Notes under the pieces: model-generated
Told to the model about the DNA's origin: nothing
The model's database searches: none
The model's input: only the letters and a program-made list of their open reading frames with translations
Translations under genes and position numbers: made by a program
From: Enterobacter genomosp. O
Lineage (GTDB): Bacteria > Pseudomonadota > Gammaproteobacteria > Enterobacterales > Enterobacteriaceae
DNA length: 64,000 nt
Reading direction: 5' to 3'
NCBI RefSeq assembly: GCF_001022965.1
Contig: NZ_LECZ01000024.1
Location: 186,001 to 250,000, forward strand
In this document: positions 59,012 to 64,000 of the stretch, piece by piece
Layout: each line of letters opens with the position of its first letter
Numbering within the stretch: the first letter of the stretch is position 1

Positions 59012-60016
59012 ATGGATAATTTCCAGAAAGATATTGATGACAGGGCGAATCTGACCCTGTCGAACCGTTTTGAACTGTTGCTGTTCCGTCTGGGCACCTC
59101 TCTTAACGAAAACAAATCCGAGCTGTTTGGCATTAACGTCTTTAAGCTGCGTGAAATTGTGCCGATGCCGGAGTTCACGAAACCCGCAGGGATGAAATCA
59201 CCGCTGATGGGAATGGTGAATATTCGCGATCAGGTGATTCCGGTGATCGATCTGGCCGCCGTAGCGGGCTGTAAGCCCACCACCGGGCTGAACATTCTGC
59301 TGATCACCGAATATGCCCGCAGCGTGCAGGCGTTTGCCGTGGAATCGGTTGAGAACATCATGCGTCTGGACTGGAAGCAGGTGCACGCGGCGGAAACCGC
59401 CGTTAGCGGCCGCTATATCACCAGCATCGCCTGCCTGGACGAGAAAACCGATACCAACGATCTGGCAATGGTGCTGGACGTTGAGCAGATCCTGTATGAC
59501 ATCACCCCGGCCAATCACGATCTGCACGCCACAAACCTGAAGACCACCAAATTCCATATTAAGCCAGGCGCTGTCGCCATCGTCGCGGAAGATTCCAAAG
59601 TGGCGCGTTCGATGCTGGAGAAAGGCCTGCAGGCGATGGAGATCCCGGCGCAGCTGCATATCACCGGTAAAGAGGCGTGGGAGAAAATTGGCGTGCTGGC
59701 AGCACAGGCGCAGGCTGAAGGGGTGCCGATCACCGATAAGATCGCTCTGGTGCTGACCGACCTCGAAATGCCGGAGATGGACGGCTTTACGCTGACGCGC
59801 AAAATCAAAACCGACCCATTCCTGAAAGACATTCCGGTGGTGATCCACTCTTCCCTTTCCGGCAACGCCAACGAAGATCATATTCGTAAGGTGAAAGCGG
59901 ACGGTTACGTGGCGAAGTTTGAGCTGAACGAGCTGTCGTCGGTGATTGAGGAAGTGCTGGACCGCTCGATGAAGAAGATTGACGGGCCGCTTATAAGCAG
60001 GAAGCAGCTGGCTTAA
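59012..60016 (+). CDS. cheV: Chemotaxis coupling protein CheV
   Basis: CheW-like coupling domain (about residues 5-165) fused to a receiver domain (about 188-320), 334 residues; couples chemoreceptors to CheA and takes phosphate as a sink. Core CheW segments LFGINVFKLREIVPM and MGMVNIRDQVIPVIDLA; receiver aspartate 250 in LVLTDLEMPEMDG. Absent from E. coli K-12 but present in Salmonella beside nuo. GAGGG precedes the ATG at 59012. No other chemotaxis gene is in the window. Confidence 0.95.
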   Translation: MDNFQKDIDDRANLTLSNRFELLLFRLGTSLNENKSELFGINVFKLREIVPMPEFTKPAGMKSPLMGMVNIRDQVIPVIDLAAVAGCKPTTGLNILLITEYARSVQAFAVESVENIMRLDWKQVHAAETAVSGRYITSIACLDEKTDTNDLAMVLDVEQILYDITPANHDLHATNLKTTKFHIKPGAVAIVAEDSKVARSMLEKGLQAMEIPAQLHITGKEAWEKIGVLAAQAQAEGVPITDKIALVLTDLEMPEMDGFTLTRKIKTDPFLKDIPVVIHSSLSGNANEDHIRKVKADGYVAKFELNELSSVIEEVLDRSMKKIDGPLISRKQLA

Positions 60017-60033
60017 GTCTGGTGCGGGCTGGT

Positions 60034-60069
60034 GCCCTCACCCCGTCCCTCTCCCACAGAGAGAGGGCG
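60034..60069. repeat. GC-rich extragenic palindrome, copy E
   Basis: CCCTCACCCCGTCCCTCTCCC, then ACAGAGAGAGGG; one base differs from copy B in the second arm. It lies 17 bases after the cheV stop and before the terminator. Confidence 0.87.
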
Positions 60070-60080
60070 AAAACCTTAAA

Positions 60081-60107
60081 AAAAAACCCGCCGAGGCGGG
60101 TTTTTTG
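60081..60107. terminator. Bidirectional terminator between cheV and nuoN
   Basis: Stem AAAAAACCCGCC/GGCGGGTTTTTT, tiny loop GA, T run on both sides. The nuoN stop (minus) is at 60111, so it closes the nuo operon and cheV. Confidence 0.9.
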
Positions 60108-60110
60108 CTT

Positions 60111-61568
60111 TTACATTAATGGCATCGCTCGCTGCACGATATCAATCAGCGGCTGCGGATAGATACCGAAGATCAGCACCAGCAGCGCGGAGATGAGCAC
60201 CACAATACCACCGGCGCTGTACTGCCAGTTGGTAGGGGCATCACGGTTGAGCTGCTGAGGTGCACTCAGGTACAGGCTCACTGCCACACGCAGGTAGTAG
60301 TACAGACCAATCGCGGAGCCGATAACCACGCCCGCAGTCAGCCACCACAGGTGCGCCTGCACACCGACGGCCAGAACGTAGAATTTACCGATGAAGCCCA
60401 GCGTCATCGGGATACCCGCCAGAGAGAGCATCATCACCGTCATCACCGCGGACAGAATTGGACGATGCCAGAACAGACCACGGTAGGAGAACAGTGAATC
60501 GGCATCCGGACCACGGTACGGGCTGGACATCAGGCTCACCACGCCGAACGCGCCGAGGCTGCTGAACAGGTAACCGGCCAGATACACGCCTACGGCTTCC
60601 ATCGACATCTCACCGCTCTGCAGCGCAATCAGCGCCACCATAAGGTAGCCCAGATGAGAGATAGACGAGTAGCCCAGCAGACGTTTGATGTTGGTCTGGC
60701 TCAGCGCCATCAGGTTACCGAAGATGATGGAGACGAACGCGATGATGCCCAGCACCACGCGAACCGCTTCGCTGTCACCCACCGGTGCGTACAGGAACAG
60801 ACGCATGACCACTCCGAAGATAGCGATTTTGCTCGCCGTCGCCAGGAAGGTCGACACCGGGGCCGGAGCGCCCTGGTATACGTCTGGCGTCCACAGGTGG
60901 AACGGAACCAGAGAGAGTTTGAAGCCAAGGCCAACAATCATCATGCCCAGACCCGCCAGCAGCAGCGGCTCATGCAGCATGCCGTCGCCGAGGCTCTTGC
61001 CGAGCGCCATGAAGGAGAGATTACCGGACTGTGCGTACAGCAGCGCAATACCAAACAGCAGGAACGAGGACGCCGCCGCAGACAGGATGGTGTACTTGAT
61101 GCTTGCTTCCAGAGAGCGCTTCTGACGGAAGGCGTAGCCAATCAGACCGAACAGCGGCAGAGAGATCAGCTCAATGCCGAGGAACAGTGCAGCCAGGTGG
61201 TTCGCGTTCGCCAGCAGAATGCCGCCCAGCGCGGCAATCAGGACCAGCAGGTAAAACTCTTCTTTATTGTCGTTGTAGCCTTCTAGCCACGGATACGCAA
61301 AGGTACAGGTTGCCAGGCTCGCCAGCAGAACCAGACCGGTATACAGCATGGCGTAACCGTCAACGCGCATCAGCGGGGTGACGTCCATCGCCCCCCCCTG
61401 GCCAACAAACCAGAGGGAGACTAACGCGGCGTTCAGGCCGATGACCGACAGCGTGGCATTCAGGAAGTGATTGCGTCGCCACGCAATGGAGAGCATCACA
61501 ACCACCACCGTCAATCCGACGATCAGCAGCGGTAGCAGCGCGATCAGTTGTTGTGGAGTTATTGTCAT
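60111..61568 (-). CDS. nuoN: NADH-quinone oxidoreductase subunit N
   Basis: Antiporter-like proton-pumping membrane subunit of complex I, 485 residues (E. coli 485). About 14 hydrophobic helices. Conserved residues of the pump core are in [21 protein letters not shown] and [14 protein letters not shown]. Start ATG 61568 is six bases after nuoM. It is the last gene of nuoA-N, closed by a strong terminator. Confidence 0.97.
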   Translation of the reverse strand: MTITPQQLIALLPLLIVGLTVVVVMLSIAWRRNHFLNATLSVIGLNAALVSLWFVGQGGAMDVTPLMRVDGYAMLYTGLVLLASLATCTFAYPWLEGYNDNKEEFYLLVLIAALGGILLANANHLAALFLGIELISLPLFGLIGYAFRQKRSLEASIKYTILSAAASSFLLFGIALLYAQSGNLSFMALGKSLGDGMLHEPLLLAGLGMMIVGLGFKLSLVPFHLWTPDVYQGAPAPVSTFLATASKIAIFGVVMRLFLYAPVGDSEAVRVVLGIIAFVSIIFGNLMALSQTNIKRLLGYSSISHLGYLMVALIALQSGEMSMEAVGVYLAGYLFSSLGAFGVVSLMSSPYRGPDADSLFSYRGLFWHRPILSAVMTVMMLSLAGIPMTLGFIGKFYVLAVGVQAHLWWLTAGVVIGSAIGLYYYLRVAVSLYLSAPQQLNRDAPTNWQYSAGGIVVLISALLVLIFGIYPQPLIDIVQRAMPLM

Positions 61569-61574
61569 GGCGAA

Positions 61575-63104
61575 TTACGGCCTTGTAGTAGAAGCAGAAT
61601 TAACAAACCACTGCTGGATGTTACCCATCGCGCTGTGCGAGGTATCCAGAATCGGCTGCGGGAAGAAGCCCAACAGCACCAGCAGTACGACCAGCAGCAG
61701 GATGATGAACAGCTCACGCAGCGACATCCCCGGCAGTTCTTGTGCAGCAATTTCGCTCTTCGCTTTACCGAAGTAAGCGCGGTGCAGCATCGCCAGCGAG
61801 TACACGGAAGCGAACACCAGACCAAAGGTGGAGATCACGGTAATCACCGGCACCACTTTGAAGCTGCCGAACAGAATCATAAATTCGCCGACGAAGTTAC
61901 CGGTGCCCGGCATCCCCAGGGTGGCAACCGCGAAGAACATGGACAGCGCTGGCAGCCATTTAATTTTGCTCCACAGGCCGCCCATCATACGCATGTCGCG
62001 GGTATGCAGACGTTCGTACAGCTGGCCGCACAGGATGAAGAGGCCGGCTGCGGACAGACCGTGCGCAATCATCTGGATCACCGCGCCCTGGTACGCCAGC
62101 TGGCTGCCGGTGTAGATAGCAATCAGCACGAAGCCCATGTGGGAAACAGAGGTATACGCAATCAGACGCTTGATGTCGTACTGCGTGAAGGCCATCCAGG
62201 CACCGTAGAAGATACCGATCACACCCAGCCACATGGCAATCGGTGCGAACTCAGCGGAGGCATTCGGGAACAGCGGCAGTGCGAAACGCAGCAGACCGTA
62301 GGCCGCCGTTTTCAGCAAGATGCCCGCCAGGTCAACGGAACCCGCTGTTGGCGCCTGAGAGTGCGCGTCTGGCAGCCAGCCGTGCAGAGGAACCACCGGC
62401 ATTTTCACCGCGAACGCGATGAAGAAGCCCAGCATCAGCAGATATTCAACGCCGTGCGACATCGGGGTCTTCAGCAGGTCTTCGTAGTTGAAGGTCCAGG
62501 TGCCGGTCGCATTGTGATGAACAAACACCAGCGCCAGGATGGCAATCAGCATCACCAGACCGCTCGCCTGGGTATAGATGAAGAACTTAGTTGCCGCCGT
62601 GATACGCGTTTTACCGTCGGACGCCTTATGGCCCCACAGCGCGATCAGGAAGTACATCGGCACCAGCATCATCTCCCAGAAGAAGAAGAACAGGAACATG
62701 TCGATGGCAAGGAACACGCCGATAACGCCGCCCAGGATCCACATCAGGTTCAGGTGGAAGAAGCCCTGGTATTTTTCAATTTCACGCCAGGAGCAAAGTA
62801 CCGCCAGAACGCCGAGCAGACCGGTCAGCACCACCATCAGCAGCGACAGACCGTCAATCGCCAGGTGGATCGTAATGCCGAAACGAGGGATCCACGGCAG
62901 GATAAACTCAGACTGCCACTGCGGAATGCCCGCAGACTGGGTCAGAGAGTAGCCACCCTGCAACCAGAGTTGCAGACCAAGCGCGAGCGTCAATCCCATG
63001 GTGATCAGCGCGATCCAGCGCGGCATCTTCACGCCAAAGCGTTCAGTCTGCCAGCACAGGAAGCCGCCGATGAAGGGAATTAATATTAGCCAGGGTAGTA
63101 ACAT
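61575..63104 (-). CDS. nuoM: NADH-quinone oxidoreductase subunit M
   Basis: Second antiporter-like proton-pumping subunit, 509 residues (E. coli 509). About 14 helices; pump residues occur in WEMMLVPMYFLIALWG, VKMPVVPLHGWLPDAHSQAP and YDIKRLIAYTSVSHMGFVL. ATG at 63104 with AAGGAA 10-15 bases upstream. A 76-base gap with a hairpin separates it from nuoL, while it is almost contiguous with nuoN. Confidence 0.97.
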   Translation of the reverse strand: MLLPWLILIPFIGGFLCWQTERFGVKMPRWIALITMGLTLALGLQLWLQGGYSLTQSAGIPQWQSEFILPWIPRFGITIHLAIDGLSLLMVVLTGLLGVLAVLCSWREIEKYQGFFHLNLMWILGGVIGVFLAIDMFLFFFFWEMMLVPMYFLIALWGHKASDGKTRITAATKFFIYTQASGLVMLIAILALVFVHHNATGTWTFNYEDLLKTPMSHGVEYLLMLGFFIAFAVKMPVVPLHGWLPDAHSQAPTAGSVDLAGILLKTAAYGLLRFALPLFPNASAEFAPIAMWLGVIGIFYGAWMAFTQYDIKRLIAYTSVSHMGFVLIAIYTGSQLAYQGAVIQMIAHGLSAAGLFILCGQLYERLHTRDMRMMGGLWSKIKWLPALSMFFAVATLGMPGTGNFVGEFMILFGSFKVVPVITVISTFGLVFASVYSLAMLHRAYFGKAKSEIAAQELPGMSLRELFIILLLVVLLVLLGFFPQPILDTSHSAMGNIQQWFVNSASTTRP

Positions 63105-63123
63105 GGCGATTTACATTCCTTTT

Positions 63124-63145
63124 TAAGGCCCCCAGCAGGGGCCTG
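63124..63145 (-). other. Hairpin in the nuoL-nuoM gap
   Basis: Inverted repeat AGGCCCC/GGGGCCT with loop around CAGCA (63126-63143), read within the nuo message, followed by TTAAAAAGGAATG. The T run is weak, so it looks more like a processing, stabilising or pausing element than a terminator. Function is inferred. Confidence 0.6.
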
Positions 63146-63180
63146 ATTTTCAACGAATTCGAATAAAATTCACTTAACGA

Positions 63181-64000
63181 TCAACGCAACACCATCAGCA
63201 GCGCCAGCACGACAACCGCACCGATGCTCATGGACGCCACATACCAGCGCAGATAACCGTTCTCGCTGTACAGCAGGCCTTTACCTGCAAAGCGGGAGAG
63301 GATCGCCGGGATATTCATCAGGCTGTTCAGTGGGTCGCGCTTCAGCAGCCACGCAATGCCCAGGAACGGCTTAACGAAGATCATGTCGTACAGCCAGTCG
63401 AAGCCCCACGCGTTGTACCACCAGGTGCCCAGCAGACGGCCTGGCGCACTGTTGGCAACGGCAGTCACCAGCGTACGTTTGCCCAGCCACAGCCATGCAG
63501 CGATCAGGATGCCCGCGATAGCGACCACGCCGGAGGTGATTTCAAGCGTCAGAACGCGACCGTGCTCAAGCTCGGTGGTGTCTGGCAGTACGCCCTGCAG
63601 CGGTGGCACAATCATCGCGCCAACGAAGGTGGACAGTACCAGCAGCACAATCAGCGGCAGGTGGTGGGTAATCCCCTTCCCTGCGTGAGCGTGAATTTGT
63701 TCTTTACCGTGGAATACGATGAAAATCATACGGAAGGTATACAGGGAGGTCATGAATGCACCGACCAGACCCGCAACCATCAGATTGATATGACCATTCG
63801 CCATGGCACCCGCAAGGATTTCGTCCTTACTGAAGAAGCCCGCGGTAATCAGCGGCAGTGCCGCCAGCGCCGCGCCGCCGACCAGGAAGCAGATATAAAC
63901 CAGCGGAATGGACTTACGCAGTCCGCCCATCTTGAAGATGTTCTGCTCGTGATGGCAGGCCAGAATCACGGAACCGGATGAGAGGAACAGCAGCGCTTTA
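63181..64000 (-). CDS. nuoL: NADH-quinone oxidoreductase subunit L (5' part outside window)
   Basis: Distal proton-pumping subunit of complex I. The frame stays open through the right edge, so 272 C-terminal residues are visible and about 340 are missing. Visible are the last core helices (IPLVYICFLVGGAALAALP, GLVGAFMTSLYTFRMIF), the charged segment of the lateral amphipathic helix and the last anchoring helix (SIGAVVVLALLMVLR). The likely start lies outside. nuoM follows. Confidence 0.97.
   Translation of the reverse strand, partial: KALLFLSSGSVILACHHEQNIFKMGGLRKSIPLVYICFLVGGAALAALPLITAGFFSKDEILAGAMANGHINLMVAGLVGAFMTSLYTFRMIFIVFHGKEQIHAHAGKGITHHLPLIVLLVLSTFVGAMIVPPLQGVLPDTTELEHGRVLTLEITSGVVAIAGILIAAWLWLGKRTLVTAVANSAPGRLLGTWWYNAWGFDWLYDMIFVKPFLGIAWLLKRDPLNSLMNIPAILSRFAGKGLLYSENGYLRWYVASMSIGAVVVLALLMVLR

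Noticed and set aside
61548..63083. A 511-residue frame antisense to nuoM
   Set aside because: Product is mostly His, Gln and Arg, typical of a shadow; nuoM itself is full length and conserved.
1..64000. CRISPR array, insertion sequence, prophage or toxin-antitoxin locus
   Set aside because: No regularly spaced repeats, transposase, integrase, phage structural gene or toxin-antitoxin pair was recognised; the repeats found are REP, ERIC and the small palindrome family.

Overview
The window is ordinary enterobacterial chromosome (gamma-proteobacteria, Enterobacteriaceae). Gene order, protein lengths and near-identity of recognisable proteins follow the Escherichia coli stretch yejA to nuoL. 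The GC-rich third positions, a SulP-mgtE pair between mqo and yojI, a cheV next to nuo, and the ERIC and palindromic repeats point to Enterobacter or a close relative (Lelliottia, Leclercia, Kosakonia, Klebsiella aerogenes). The genus is inferred; no 16S gene is present. I see no prophage, insertion sequence, CRISPR array or plasmid gene, and coding density is close to 90 percent.

Layout. 1-5.2 kb: peptide ABC importer yejA(partial)BEF. 5.2-13.3 kb: yejG, the rsuA-bcr pair, radD(yejH), rplY, yejK, yejLM. 13.3-15.7 kb: proline tRNA (GGG), an unnamed MFS permease, a small membrane protein and ecotin; the E. coli nap-ccm-narP block is missing here. 15.8-22.2 kb: mqo, SulP permease, mgtE, yojI. 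22.3-26.3 kb: ada-alkB, apbE, ompC. 26.7-33.4 kb: micF RNA and the Rcs phosphorelay rcsD-rcsB / rcsC. 33.5-41.1 kb: gyrA, ubiG, nrdA-nrdB-yfaE. 41.2-47.9 kb: glpTQ and divergent glpABC. 48-49.8 kb: yfaY, yfaZ. 49.9-56.9 kb: the menaquinone operon menFDHBCE. 57-60 kb: an ERIC element, elaB, elaA, rbn and cheV. 60.1-64 kb: end of the complex I operon (nuoN, nuoM, partial nuoL; transcription runs leftward).

Functional links. Several respiratory modules sit close together: Mqo, GlpABC, the menaquinone pathway and NADH dehydrogenase I all feed electrons to quinones, and menFDHBCE makes the quinone used by GlpABC anaerobically. Envelope control is the second theme: OmpC with its antisense partner micF, the Rcs relay, YejM/PbgA (LPS homeostasis) and ecotin. 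DNA and nucleotide functions form a third: GyrA, class Ia ribonucleotide reductase with its YfaE ferredoxin, RadD, Ada and AlkB.

The most useful observations are small: GyrA has threonine at position 83; a family of GC-rich palindromes (five sites, six units) lies just after stop codons, and one site forms a 33-base-arm inverted repeat inside the nrdA-nrdB operon; an Ada-box-like site lies over the 3' end of apbE; SulP and mgtE overlap tail to tail; and a hairpin lies between nuoL and nuoM. I found no convincing new multi-gene system.
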